The notes: generated by a model from the letters alone, not told the origin. Shown: positions 22,584 to 35,810, numbered from the stretch's first letter. The stretch is DNA of 64,000 nucleotides from Diphasiastrum complanatum (GCA_029204225.1 CM055094.1:29002107-29066106); one strand, 5' to 3'. Program-made: numbers and translations.

Positions 22584-23176
22584 AGTTGCTTTCAAGACTT
22601 GTGTGGGATTTGGCATCATTGGCATCTTCAGTTAGGGTTTGTTGCAATCTTGAAGAGTCAGCACACTATTGTAGATGATCTATTGGTAGATTTGGAGCCC
22701 ATAAGATAGCAGATTGAAGCCCTATGGTGGATTGTTGATCTTATGGTAGCCTTTGAGCATCTTAACTACTTGGCTTGATTATTCTACGTGCTTTTGTGAA
22801 AATCCAACCGACATAGGATTTGTGAGTCTGTTTGTAACTTCTTCAATACTTAGTATTTTTTAGATTTGTCAGGTGCAATAAACTTTCTGTGGTAGGTCAC
22901 TGGTAGGGTAGGGTTTTTTGCTTTCGATTCAGTGATCATCCCTTGATTTTTGCCAATTGTCAGTTTGAAATCCTAGTTTGTTAATTTTTGGAGAAGAAGA
23001 GTCTATGTGTAGTTAGAACTTGGCTGTAGGAGGTCTATTCTATCGAGCTCTTCTAGGAATTCAGGGTAATTTATCTGTATAGTGATTTGAGATTTTGAGA
23101 GCTTGTTTTTGCCTTGTTTTAAGAACTTTAGGTGTTTGATTTTGTATAGTTTTTTGTGCCCTGCTTTGCTTCTGCT

Positions 23177-23302
23177 ATGGCATCCGCAACCAACACCAGT
23201 CAAGGTTCACAAAGATTAGATGCAATATGTTCTAATAATATAACAATATCCCTGCTTTTATTAAAAATGATGGGAAAACCCATGATCAAACAAGAAGATT
23301 AA
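23177..23302 (+). pseudogene. Possible gag start of the truncated retrotransposon
   Basis: About 600 bp after the PBS, an ATG opens MASATNTSQGSQRLDA, resembling the N-terminus of many plant copia Gag proteins. The frame then loses that character and stops at 23302. The rest of the element is absent, so this is a 5'-end fragment. Confidence 0.4.
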
Positions 23303-24395
23303 AGTATTTAAAATAATACCGAAGAACGACAAAAATAAATTAAACTATCCAAAAGCTAAGTAAAACTTAGAATAGTAAGCTAATTACTTAAAACTAACTG
23401 CCCAATGTAAATTAGTAACTAAAAAGTAAGCTAATTACTCAAAACCAACCGCCTGATGTAAATCACTAACTAAAATAGAACCAGTAATAGGTAATGCATG
23501 AAGCTTTGAAGCAGTCGCTCCTGCAAACTGAGCCTAAGGTGGATGCTATCGAAGCCACTCTTAACATTAGAGAAAGTTAGAACCCGAAGAGGGCCTTTTA
23601 TGAAGATGCCTTTTTATTTTTTTTCTCATTTGTGTTGCCATGTGGACCAATAGAAACACTGATATCAAGCTTCTAAGTAATGTAACTTATCTCAAATATA
23701 AATAAATAGAAAACTTTTTAAATATATAAATTTTTCGTCGGGTAACATGTGAAAATGCTATTGGATGTTGAGGCCTCCCTTTCCAGCTCATCATTGCCTG
23801 AAGAATCCCAACTAAATTGAAAATGAACATGACAGAAGGTTATGCAGAGTTAAAATGAGTAAATCGATGCATCTCTAAAGTAAATGCATTGTCAAATCAT
23901 GGTTTACATGGTTAACTAGAGTTAACTCATAGCGCCAAAAAGTTTAGTGTTTTTGCCTACACATATTTTCAGATTCATAGCTTTCTACACATAATGAATG
24001 GCGCCATCAAAGAAGCCATGCTTCTCAATCGACTCTGTGCTTCTCTTCAATGAGAAAGATGAAAATGGACTATGGGTGCCAAGAAAGTATTCAAAAAACT
24101 CTTAGGTTTTGATACATCCATCATTAAAAGGAACATTTTGAAAAAGCAAAAAGACAAAATTATCATTTCAATCTTATTGGAAGGCCAAAATTATGGATTT
24201 TAGAACATCATCAGGAGAAAAATCTATATCCAAACTATTAGTCCGTATATGCATTTAGAAATAAATGTACAGGGACTGAACCGTCAGGATCACAAAAAAA
24301 ACAATTGTGAGTATTGATATATTACCATACTTATATTTTTGTCATTCTTAATCATTTCTTTTTAAATAGTTCATCTGATTGTTTTTCTCTTGCAG
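23303..24395. other. AT-rich spacer, nothing recognised
   Basis: No gene or mobile-element signature. It contains a partial duplication: AAGTAAGCTAATTACT and nearby AACTAACTGCCC/AACCAACCGCCTGATGTAAA blocks near 23380 and 23430. Confidence 0.45.
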
Positions 24396-25088
24396 ATTTA
24401 TATCCATCCAATATAAATGAATGGGAGCCAATTGGATCTTTTGTAGGTGTGTTAGATGTAGTACACATTGATATTGGACAGTTGCAATATAAAGGTAGAA
24501 CTGCAAAATATCTTGTCGATTGTGGAATCTTTTTTTATGAATCTATGTACATTCCCGATTTAAAAGAAGATTTTGGGCAAATCCAGCCAATTCCTTTACC
24601 TAGTTTTGGAAGCGATGAATGAGTTATTCAAGATGCTGCAAAATCATTTCATTCTAAGCTATATAATGACATAAAAAATTCATTAAAGATAAGCACGGGC
24701 TCAAAAACAGTCCGATTAAGTTGGTTTGTTTCTTTGAATATATTTGTGGATTGTTTTTCAAGTGTTAATTTACACTAAACTCCAACAATGTTTGTATGCA
24801 AAAATTTGTTGGATAGTTTATGATTTGAGCTTATGGATGAAGGCTGGGACAAAAAAATCAAATAGAGATATAGAATGCAGAATAAAAATGTCTTCCATAT
24901 GCTTTCGTTATGAAATAGAAAAACAAATGCTAAGCCTTTGTTACCATTACCAAAGATGTTAAATGATTAAAATTCAATGGGTGCCACTTGATCAAGACCT
25001 TGAAGACAGTGGACACTTTGACCGAAAGAATATTGACATAATCTACAATGATGCACTTTTGAATTGTATTGAGGTGGAGGAAGATTGA
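24396..25088 (+). pseudogene. Exon-like relic of an unrecognised protein
   Basis: A strong acceptor (pyrimidine-rich stretch, TTGCAG to 24395) opens a frame with protein-like composition: NINEWEPIGSFVGVLDVVHI, DIGQLQYKGRTAKYLVDCG, YIPDLKEDFGQIQPIPLP. A TGA at 24620-24622 interrupts it, but the same frame goes on plausibly (VIQDAAKSFHSKLYNDIKNS, then SKTVRLS) to about 24720. Another protein-like piece at about 24969-25088 contains WVPLDQDLEDSGHFDRKN and ends in a stop. I do not recognise the family. It could be a captured gene fragment, a dead host gene, or an unfamiliar element. Confidence 0.4.
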
Positions 25089-26191
25089 ACCTTGAATTAC
25101 ATCATGTAGGAACTATTGCTTCTACAATATGATATACCCTCATACTTCAAATTCATTTCCAATGGAAAACTCGTAAGTAACTGTGAACATTTTATTCTTC
25201 CTGAGTAGTTTTTTCAAACTCCTAGATGTGGTGGGGAGGTCTGTTTTGTCCAAAGGCAGATCCCTGGAGGTGCTAGCATTATCCAGATGGAGATTTGAAT
25301 AACACTCCCTAAGTCTTTTGAGAATAACAAAATCGTTGGCATGATGATAACACGCTTACCATGCACATCCAAGAGAATGGAATCCTCAAAAAATTGGGAC
25401 ATATAATCCTACGCAGCACCTTGCAAGGCCTGCCTGGTGGTGGTGATGAATCTGACATGTTGGCCTAGAGAAAGGGTGACATTTCTCACATATCGGTTGA
25501 AGGGAGCTTTTAAAATCAACAACTCAGTTGATTTCCGAAGTTTCTTGATCTCCATTAGCCAGACCTCTTTCGGCCATGTCGTCGACTAGTCCTAGCACAC
25601 GGGCAAGGGAGAGATGTACATTTGTTCTAGCATGGGCTATGGACTTGCAAGGAAGACCAAAAAAACAAAAAAATAAAGTATCGCTTTCGAGTGCGGAGCC
25701 TTGCTTCCCCACACTCCCCCGCTGCTAACTGGTTGCTAGTCCCACGACAATTTTACTTGAAGCGGGACTCTTGTAGCTCAACTTTCAAATCTAAATGTTG
25801 CTTCCATATTTCTTGGATGATTTTTCTATAGCCTTCCATTGCCTTGGCGCGTAATGTGTTCTCATCCTTTAGTGGGTTGAAGACATGGGAACTACGGGGA
25901 AACCATTGAGTGCGTTGACACTCCTCTACTCGCACTGCATGTTGGAAAGCTGTCATTGCTACTCTATAATAAATCCTGATAACAATGAGTTTGTCTTGGC
26001 AGTTCAAGCTCAAAAAGGAGATTGTTGTGGGTATTTCCTGTACATAAATAAACAAGTGGGTCCCACCACTCAAAGTACTGTTGGCCAAACCTTAGTGTGC
26101 CCCGCCATAGTACACTGTACAGTTAAAATAATAAGTGCGAGGGCACTGGCGTCTTGCGTGTATAAGCCCAACCCAATGAGCACATTGCTAT
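25089..26191. other. Spacer with an unrecognised open frame on the - strand
   Basis: The - strand frame 26088-25753 (111 codons) has a protein-like second half (RVEECQRTQWFPRSSHVFNP, then AKAMEGYRKIIQEIWKQHLD). I see no clear splice sites and do not recognise the family. The rest shows nothing I can name. Confidence 0.35.
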
Positions 26192-26960
26192 TGAATTGAC
26201 TCTAGATTTTGGGCCGTTTTGTCGGACATCAAAGAAAATCAATATTTGCAATAGAAGTGGTGAGCAGGTGGTGGATCGGAAATGTGACAGTTACTCGTAA
26301 AGATCGAGTTCAAAATGAATCATGCTCAAATAGAACTAAACAAAGTAGAACCAAAATGCACTCTGATTGATAATAGAAAACTGAGTACATGAGCTTGAAG
26401 CTGGGCGCAAATTAGTGGGCGCTCAATAACAACTTCAGCTGAGTTTGTTGATAACTTGACTGATGAATTTTCAACATAACGCATGTAGGATGATGACCTG
26501 ATCAGAGCGCTGACTCCAGTAGTTCTTCCTTGATGATTGGAAGTCAGATGATCAGTACATTGAAAGCTGACATTAATCTACTTGATTAACTACCTTTGTC
26601 CTACAGTAGGTAGCCATCGTTTTTGCTAGAGAGTTATGTACCAAAGTAGGCGGACTGTCAACGTTGCAACGGACTTCTAACAATATTAAAAATTTACAAA
26701 GACTCAAGAATTTACACAGACTTCGAAAATTATGGATTTTTTGAGTCGATACAGTATCGAAAAATTCTAACTTTTGGATATAAAAAAATCTCGTATTTTT
26801 CGAGTCGATACAATATTGAAAAATTCTAAGATTTTATAGAGGGTCGAAATTTTATACATAGGCTCAGATTTTTCCAGGGTCGAAAACATCAGACCCAATC
26901 CGATTCGATCAAGGTTCGAAGACGCACATATAAATTAGACCCGATCCGATCAGATAGTGA
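26192..26960 (-). repeat. Left long direct repeat (LTR plus leader) of copia element A
   Basis: Collinear with 29625-30500. Both contain TTGAATTGACTC, AGATTTTGGGCC, a GATCGAGTTCAA block, GAGCTTGA(A/T)GCTGGGCGCAAA, GATGATGACCTGATCAGAGC, TTTTTGAGTCGATACAGTATCG-like runs and AGACCCGATCCGATC. The right part is the LTR next to the RNase H end. The left part (about 26192-26330) matches sequence that, in the right copy, lies inside the element next to gag. Confidence 0.7.
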
Positions 26961-26984
26961 TATTGGATTTCGATATGCTGACTT

Positions 26985-29121
26985 CGGGAGTGGAATCTCG
27001 GATTCAGAGATAGTGCAATGGCACTTTGATTGTCACAGTAGAGGGTCGTTGGATATGACTGAATAAGTTCGATATCTACAAGCAGTTTTCTCAGCCAAAT
27101 TGCCTCCTTGGTAGCATTTGTGGCAGCTACGTATTCCGATTCTGTGGGGGATAATGCTATTTAGGTCTGTTTTCGGTTGTTCCATGAAATTGGGCCTTGA
27201 TTGAACAGGAACACAAATTCAGAGGTCGATTTTCTTGTGTCGATATCTCCTGCCCAATCTGCATCTGTGTAGCCCCATAGAATGTTGGTAGATTGGCTGC
27301 CTCCATAACAAATGCTGAGGTGTTTTGTAGCTTGGACATACTTCATGACTTTCATGAGAGCCTTCCAATGGATTTGAAAGAAATTGGCTGAGAGAGCTGA
27401 TTAATTAAACAAGGTCGGGTCCAGTGTAGAGCATAACATACATGAATGAACCAATTATGGAGTGAAATGGATATTGCTTCATTTCCTCCTTCTCTGACTC
27501 AGATTTTGGACATTGCTCCTTTGACAGCTTCTCGATTAGAAATGTATTAATCTTCTGAAACCAGGCTCTTGGAGACTGTTTCAGGCCGTACATGGCTTTA
27601 TGAATTTTGCACACTAGGTGCTCCTTGCCCTTTAACTCATATCCTTTTGGCTAGTACATGTAGATCTCCTCTTCAATGGTGCCATTGAGGAATGCAGTTT
27701 GGATATCCATTTGGTGAACTTCAAGGTCGGCTGCAACTGCACAGGAAAGAAGTAAATAGATTGAAGCATGCTTTACCATTTATTTTCCCTTCAACATCAT
27801 ACTTCACCTTGAACAACCATTTTCATGGGATTAGATTTTGATCCTTTGGCAGCTCAGTTATAGTCCACGTTTGATTCTCGATCAAAGAATCAAATTCTGC
27901 ATCCATGGCAGCTGTCCGCTGGTCAGCATCAGGTGTTGACATAGTCTCAGAAACTATGTTTGGTTCCTACATAAAGTAACAGGTTGGATCATCCATGAAT
28001 TGGGATGGAGGCTGTCTGGGTCGATTTGATCTTTTGGATTGAATTTTGACCCTTTGATGCTGCTCGTTCTGTTGAGGTTCTAACTCACTGTTAGAGTCAG
28101 TATCGATTTTCTAGTTTTGGACCCTAGGGTCGGATTTTGAATTTTTGACCCTTGGATCGAATTTTTTTGGAGCTTTCCCCTTGTGATTGAAAAACTGATC
28201 CTCCAAGAAAATGACATCTCTACTCGTGAATGTCTTCTGAGTGTTCAGGTTGTAGAGCTTGTATGTCTTGTGATCTAGAGAGTAGGCAATAAAAACCGAT
28301 TTTCTACTCTTGTCATCCAGCTTCTTTATTAGATCTTCAGGGATTTGAGCATAGGCAATGCATCCAAACACTCGAATATGTTTGAGTGATGGCTTTGATC
28401 CAATCCACACCTCATAGGGTGTCTTGCCATCTAGGGACTTAGTGATGGATTGATTTTGCAGGTAGGCAGCCTTAGTTATAGCTTCTGCCCAGAATCTCTT
28501 TGGAAGAGAAGCATGGGCCATCATGCTTTTGGCACTCTCTATCAGTGTCTGATTCTTCCGTTCTGCTACTCCATTTGACTGAGGTGAGTAAGTCGTGGTG
28601 AATTGTTGGAGTATTCCACAGGCCTTGCAGAATTCTTTGAACTCGATGGAGATGTATTCTCCCCCTCCATATGTACGTAGAGATTTTATTGTTCTCTGGG
28701 TGTGACTTTATGCAGATGCCTTGAACTGCTTGAAGAATTTGGAAGTCTCAGATTTATTCTTCAAAAAGTAAGTGGTAGTTCTTCTAGAAAAGTCATCAAT
28801 AAAAGTCAAAAAATAAAAAGCTCCCCCTGTGGAAGAGGTCTGCATTGGGCCACAAAGGTCACTATGTACAAGGTCTAGCAAATCTCTAAAAGTGTGAACA
28901 TAATCTGAAGTGAATGGACTTCTAGCATACTTGCTGATAATCCAACTGATAATACAGCTTTCACATGGAGAATCAGATTTGCTAATAGAAGAAAGATCTT
29001 GCACTAAGTTCTGATTTGACATTTGTTGAATACTCTTCAGATTTAAATGGCCTAGTTTGAAATGCCACAACATATGATTTGATTCAGAAGTAAAAATAAG
29101 AGCTTGACTGCTAGGTCTCAC
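26985..29121 (-). pseudogene. Ty1/copia element A: integrase, RT, RNase H remnants
   Basis: Order on the - strand: GAG-pre-integrase HMLWHFKLGHLNLKSIQ and integrase core start (DLVHSDLCGPMQTS, FLTFIDDFSRRT) at 29121-28708; integrase C-terminal part (SLPKRFWAEAITKAAYLQNQ, RVFGCIAYAQIP, SRDVIFLEDQF) at 28524-28111; RT start (AEFDSLIENQTWTITELPK) near 27900; RT (MYGLKQSPRAWFQ) at 27614-27550; RNase H (WGYTDADWAGDIDTRKSTSE) near 27300; and the tail to about 26985. Several frameshifts and stops break it. Small deletions remove part of RT, including the YVDD active-site block between LIEKLS and KEQCPKSE. It cannot be autonomous. Confidence 0.9.
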
Positions 29122-29752
29122 GAACTACCAACAAGATTGGTATCAAAGCTTCCACCAACACCTACAACAAGATGACACAACATAGATTTTGGGATTGAAA
29201 AACAAGGGTCCAAAGGAGTGGTCCCAATGGAACTAAGCATAACTTATAAAAGACAAATCCTTGCAATTCAGAGCTTCCTAGCGCACTATGGGATCGACGG
29301 ATTGATGGTGCTTCTGGGAAAACTGTTCCAGAGCACATTGAAAGTTTGGTTGGTTTGTCCAAGTTCTGGAATTAGAAATAATCAGCCAATTCGGAAGGCC
29401 ATTGAGATCTTGTACCTCTAGCCATGCTTTTCTATGTGGAATTGGCAGATAATAGGAATCCACGCGCAAGTAGTTGGGAATGTGAAAGTGTTCCGTCAGG
29501 GCCTTTTTATTGTCTTTAAATAGAACGTTGGGCCAACTGCTCAATGATTTGTTTGTCATGGCCCTTGATGTCAGTGGTAGAGCATGGCAAGAGCATCTGA
29601 TCATCTAAGTACTTGGCCTCAAATTTTTGAATTGACTCCTCTAGATTTTGGGCCATTTTGTCAGAAATCAGAGAAAATCGATATTTGCAGCAAAAGTGGT
29701 GAGTAGGTGGTGGATCGGAAATGCGGCAATTACTAGTAAAGATCGAGTTCAA
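29122..29752 (-). pseudogene. Copia element A: gag region, rearranged
   Basis: The frame 29752-29516 contains MAQNLEESIQKFEAKYLDDQ, a plausible Gag N-terminus. A following frame (29604-29278) has WTNQPNFQCALEQFSQKH but no zinc knuckle. Near 29134 there is a + strand TTGGTATCAAAGC, similar to a primer-binding site in the opposite orientation, suggesting a second fragment is mixed in. The assignment to element A rests on its position between the right repeat and the integrase. Confidence 0.45.
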
Positions 29753-30500
29753 GATGAATTAAATATTATAATGCACAAATAGAACTGAACAATAGTGGAA
29801 CAAAAGTGCACTCTAATTGATAATAAAAAACTGAGTACACGAGCTTGATGCTGGGCGCAAATCAGTGGGCACTCAAAAACAACTTCAGTTGAGTTTGTTG
29901 ATAGCTTGACTGATGAAAATTGGAGAAACTGAACATAACTATTTTCAACAAAACGTCTGCAAGATGATGACCTGATCAGAGCGCTGACTCCAGTAGATCT
30001 TCCTTGATGATTGGAAGTTAGATGATCTGTACATTGAAAGCTGACATTAATCTACTTGATTAACTACATTTGTCCTATAGTAGGTAGCCATCGTTTTTGC
30101 CAGAGAGTTATGTACAGAAGTAGGCAGACTATCAACGTCGTGACGGACTTCTGACAGTATCAATAATTTACAAAGACTCGAGAATCTACAAGGACTTAAA
30201 AAATAAACATTGACTCGAAAAATTACAATGACTCGGAAAATTACGAATTTTTCGAGTCAATATAGTATCGAAAAATTCTAACTTTTGGATATAAAAAAAT
30301 CTCGGAGTTTTTGAGTTGCTACAGTATCAAAAGATTCTAAGATTTTACAAAGGGTCAAATTTTTATACATAGACTCGGATTTTTCTAGGTTTGGAAAAAT
30401 CAGACCCGGATCCGATCTGACCCGATCCGATCTAGGGTCGAAGACGCCCAGATAAATTAGACCCGATCCAATCCAAATTAGACCCGATCCAATCCAAATT
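29625..30500 (-). repeat. Right long direct repeat (5' LTR plus leader) of copia element A
   Basis: Matches 26192-26960 with scattered substitutions. On the - strand this is the 5' end of the element. A short tandem amplification of AGACCCGATCCAATCCAAATT is present at about 30470-30520 and is absent from the left copy. Confidence 0.7.
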
Positions 30501-30699
30501 AGACCCGATCCAATCTGAGGTCAAAAAATCCTTCATTGATGGGATTAACATTGGGTTAATGATTTATATGGATAATTAGATACAAAGATAACAAGTGATA
30601 GTTTTATTTAGAAAATGAGTATCATGATCACTCACGAGCTCCAATGAGCAAGCAAAATTAATGCTGATATTTTCATACAAGGATTTTGTAGTAAGTAGA

Positions 30700-32802
30700 G
30701 GCAACATCAACTTTCCTTACTGCTCTTCAACCCATTTGGTTATATAATAAGTGGCTACAATGATACATCGAACTTGGAAACCTTGCGTAGTTGGGGGTAT
30801 ATGGTCGACATAGTCAATGTACCATTCTCAAATGACATCTCATCTAATACTGCTTATAACGACATATTATCTCCCTCATGGGTTCTATTAAAATGTTCAC
30901 ACATGTCACACCTCTTAACCTAGTAATAAATATCCTTGAACATTGTGAGCCACCACAATGCATGTTGTAGTACTTTCTTGTTTGTAGCTTCGGTAGTGAA
31001 GTGCTTGCCACCTATTCCTTCGTGGGCAAAACTCACCACTTAGGACACTACATGTGATACATATCATATAATTTCGTCATTACATTTTCAATAGCGTATA
31101 GGGAGTACATTTTTTAATCAACGTGCATCGTTCCACCGTAGTTATCTTAAAGGGTGGACGTCTTCACATGAGATATACAACAATGTCGACCATCCATTCT
31201 AAAATGACATCAATGCAAAATAATATGGCACCATGAAGCTCATAATCCATCTCTTTACTCTCATTATGTTGCATATTCGTTAGAGATGATTGTACAAATA
31301 CTAGTGCTGCTTACTCTTGAGAATGACGATTTTAAAGTCGAACTCTTGGAGGAGCAACTCCCACTTGGTGATCCTTCCTGTGGTACATGGTCTATTGACT
31401 AGATATAGTAGGGCTTGATGATTGATGAAGAAGATGAATGGATTGGTGAGGAGATACTGGCAAAGAAATTTCACGCTATATATCATTGGTAGCACTTCTA
31501 ATTCAATCGTGGTATAGTTTATCTCCATAGAAATCAGCTGCCCACTAAAAAAGTAGATTGGATAATCCTTTTAAAACTTCCTTGGCTATGTTAGGGCATT
31601 CCCGATGGCATACTTAGAAGCATTTGTATGGACATGAAATTCTATGGTCCAAATTGGGAGACGAAGGATCGAGATAGTTACCAAGGATCTCTTGAGTTTA
31701 TAAAAAGCCTAAGGAACTTTAGCTGTCAACTCTAATTGGATAGTCATTTAGTAGATTAAGTGAGCCAATTTGGAAACAGTCAAAACAAACCTCCAATAAT
31801 AATTGCAGTGCATGGCATAAAAATATAAAGTTTGTGAACAATTTAGATTCAAGCAATGCAAGTATCATACGGATCTTGTCTACTTCCGTGGTGATACCAT
31901 GCCTCAATTTGATATGGCCTAACATTATGTCGTGTATGACCAGAAATTGGTATTTGGACGGATTCAGAGATATGTCAAATAATTGACATTGTATGCCCAT
32001 AAGGAGTAAATGCATAGGTCATGAATAAAGATGTCAAGAAATTACCATAAGAAATCCTTGAAAGCATAGCTTATCGCTCGTTGGAAGGTGCTAGGAGCAT
32101 TGCACAATATATATGGCATCACCCTATACACGTACATTATCCAATAAGTGGAAAATGCAATTTTGTGTTGCCTTTGGAGCGATTTGCACTTGGTTATAGC
32201 CACTAAATCAATCGATCACCAGTTATATTTTCTAATGCATCTTTTGTGAATGAAAAGGAAAAATGGTCATTGTTGATAACACGTTGAGCTTCTTGTAATC
32301 GACACAAATTCTAACTTTACTATTTTTCTTAGGCACAACCACAACTGATGATATCCAATTACCTACATCTAGAAGCTATGTCAATTCCTCCTGAATTACC
32401 TAGAGTATAGTGCAAATTAGACCGATATGACCTACTTATAGCAAATTTCACACCATCAACCAGTGGAATCGTATAAACTATTACATCTAGCAATGTGCCC
32501 TTCAACTCAACATAATTCAACGTGAAACATTCTCGATATTTTCAAAGAAGTGCCTTTAAATCTTAAAACTCATCATCTTTGACATTCTGTTTTATGAATA
32601 TGATATGACTATCTTCTCTCTCATTAGCTAGATCTAGCTCTTTTGTGCGGGCATGACCTTCATAGACGTTGGCCCATTGGTATGTATTTTCTACTACCTT
32701 TTTTTTTTTTCTGGCTCTCAATATGACTACTACCAATTCATGCATCATGTAATCCTTGAAATAGTATTGGACATTTGGTGATAAACCATGGACAAACACC
32801 AT
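30700..32802 (-). pseudogene. Ty3/gypsy gag-pol relic
   Basis: Order on the - strand: a Gag-like piece (32802-32563); RT fingers and palm (VVPKKNSKVRICVDYKKLNV, FSGYNQVQIAPKATQN) at about 32345-32150; a post-RT piece containing FDISLNPSKYQFLV and LGHIKLRHGI (32015-31719); RNase H (TIELEVLPMIYSVKFLCQYL, INHQALLYLVNRP) at 31528-31301; and an integrase piece (WYIDYVDHIPPTTQGFQVRC) at about 30830-30720. Many stops and frameshifts separate the parts. No LTR was assigned. The sequence is clearly different from the gypsy family at 46-52 kb. Confidence 0.82.
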
Positions 32803-32936
32803 GTAAATAAATTTGATAGATCTTAGATTAGGAATAAGATTGAGAGCTTTGGCACTCTACATGTGTAAGTGCAACCTTGTAATCACATTAGTAGGAGAGA
32901 GCCCTCCAACAAATTGTCATTTTATGTAGAGGAGCC

Positions 32937-33480
32937 AGAGTCCTCGAAGATGGCTGAGGAGAGGGCGACAAACAATCCATCCGCTTACCTATACTCGCAA
33001 AGCCAACGAATACGGTTCACGACGGTTCTCTCCTTTATGATTGCAAGGCACCGTAGACAAACAATTGAGGTAGTAGACAAGATGCCAAGACGACTACAAA
33101 ACAACAGATCTTCACGACCCAAGTATAAGGAAGATCAAGCGAAGTATCAGATGCAGAATGAACTCCATGGGCAAAGGAGACAGTAAATTGGAAGCTATTA
33201 GAACATGCTTATACCAGTTCTTATAATCACTAATGATTAGCTTAAACCATTTTCCTCTGTTCCTATATAAACAGGATGAATGACAGAGAGAAGGTTGAGT
33301 TGCAAAGCATATGTTGATGAGTTGGTTGATGAGTGCTTCATGTAAGCGTCCGCTAGCAAGCGAGACCAATCGATTGATGTTAGAGTCCACTAGTAAGTGA
33401 GACCAGTTGATAAGTTAGAATTTGTAAGAGGTAGAGAATCTCTTGCATCAATGTGATGTGCGGTATCCCAAGCAGTGCTC
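32937..33480 (+). repeat. Diverged, inverted LTR fragment of copia element B family
   Basis: Matches the LTRs at 35.9 and 39.4 kb in opposite orientation: CACGACCCAAGTA, GAATGAACTCCATGG, GCTTATACCAGTTCTTATAA, GTTCCTATATAAACAGGATG, and the repeated GCTAGCAAGCGAGACCA/ACTAGTAAGTGAGACCA pair. The TATA-type element (CCTATATAAACAGG) is at about 33262. No coding part accompanies it. Confidence 0.65.
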
Positions 33481-35461
33481 ACAAAGATCATTTGAGAATA
33501 CAGATGCTATTTGCACATCTTGCCCCTAGTGTATAATCTTGAATGCTTTATGCTTGTTCATTGTCATTACACATTCAGTTGTTATTAGGTTCTCCGCACA
33601 TAGGCTCGCTTCAACTCTATCTAAGCTTAGAGGAGAAGGATGAGAACGCCGCAAAACCACTGCAAAGATTGTATTTGCGGCCGCATTTTGGTTCTCTTTT
33701 CTGAATTCCATGACAGAGCGCATTATCTGACATTCCATCAGTGGATTCAGATAGAGCGTTTCATATCTTGTGTCAGGAATTCCAACAAACATCACATTAA
33801 CCAAGCATGTATTCCACTTGCAAGAGCAAAATTGCCAAAATCACCATCAATCTTGATATCCAAAAAGTGTATATACAAATGAGATCCAAATACACATCTA
33901 GTGAGCTTAGATCTTAGAATTAGGATTATCCTTAGTTAGCTATGGGCCTAACCCTACCATCCAAGCCCTTAAATCTAGGATTCACACCCACTTGGTGGTT
34001 CAATTGGTGTTTCACATGCATTGTCACCAAAATTCCTTAAAATTAGCCTATAATCTAGGACCTTCATTTTGGGGCTCAATTCAGCCACCTTCAAGCATCT
34101 TAATGGATTTAAATCACCTATAAATCAGTACCTAACTATGTAAAGAATGTGTGACATTTGGCCAACCATAATGGTGCTACCTGGCAATAAACTACTAGCT
34201 AGTTTACATATTTTCACACATAGTTGTGATGGATCTCATTGATTAGCGATGTTATTGTCTTCATTAAAACAAATTGGTAAAATTTGATAGAAGAGCTTCT
34301 AAGTGATGATATCATAACAACAAAAAAGAGAGCCATTAGTGACTTTCTTTTGTCACTAAAATACGGTTTTACGTTGCCATGAATGCTTTGCTAAGTGTAG
34401 AGCATCTAATTAGTATTTTATATAAGGGAATCCTCCTTACTACTTCGATTCTAATTGGATGGTAGTTTTCTTACATTGATGAAATTTATAATTCTTGAAA
34501 GTTGATGTGAAAACTATTGTGCACATTTAATCAAGGAATTAGTGCATGCATCAAGGGGAATGGGATATTGTTGAAAAATTATGTAATTTTAAACTTATAA
34601 AAAGTTTCAATCTAAATAGAATAATATGCTTATGTTTTTTCATCCCTTTTTATTCTTATCTTTGTCAAAGGAACAAGTTTACGACCATAACAAGAAAAAT
34701 AAAACACTCAAACATTAGAAAAGAATAAAATATGCTATACAAAATGGTTGTATTTTCATGTAAAATTAGGTTAATATAATCGTGTGTTTTCTATATTTAC
34801 AAGTTTATATAGTTAAAAGAATTATAATATCTCAAAATACATATGCATTGTTATTTAATCAAACTCTGAGGACATTTCAAATATTGTCGGTGTTGTGGTC
34901 CAGAATTCCAAAGACACAATTTTTTTTTAAAGATAAAAAGTAAGTGCTTGAAAATGGGTAAAGAATAAAAAGAAGATGCAACATATTGAACGAATGTCTA
35001 GATGACTTATGTGACTTACATTTAAAAAGTAATGAATCATGCCTATCTATCAAGTACATAAAATAACAATAAATCACATGTACCTAACAAGCTATAAACC
35101 TCAAATAAGTTGGCATGCTATCACATCATTGGAAGACTTTGATCAAGTGGTCATTTATCAAACTTTTAGTTTAGATCATTCAAAATTGTATGATGTTGTT
35201 AATTCCTAAACTTGTATTCATCATGCAATAATGGGATACAACCGAATGAATGATTCAAATGAGTTTGCTTTGTCTCATAGTAATGGGATTGTTATGAAAA
35301 GCCTTTATTATTTTCTTATTGGAAATATAAAAAATGTTATCCAAGGCTCTTTGCATGTTTCATATTATTGAGAATTGAATGCATAAGGTGTCCTAGAAAA
35401 ACGACATGAAATTCAATATTCCTAATTAAATATCTAGAATATACAACAATTTGAATGATAA

Positions 35462-35464
<3 letters not shown>
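33481..35464. other. AT-rich spacer, nothing recognised
   Basis: No family signature on either strand. A - strand frame at 33804-33526 (92 codons) is unrecognised. Confidence 0.45.

Positions 35465-35547
<83 letters not shown>
35465..35547. repeat. TG microsatellite, about 41 units
   Basis: Uninterrupted (TG)n. A non-repetitive 130-bp gap separates it from the CT run at 35677. Confidence 0.97.
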
Positions 35548-35550
<3 letters not shown>

Positions 35551-35674
35551 ATCTTTCAAGGTCATAATGAGTAAGAAACTATATTGAATCATACTAAATC
35601 TTATTGAATCGTACTGAACCACACCGAATCATGGCTAAAACCATAATGAACTATGCTAACGAGATGATATGACA

Positions 35675-35810
<136 letters not shown>

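Noticed and set aside
35434-35622. His-Thr repeat frame on the - strand
   Set aside because: It is only the TG microsatellite read as protein.
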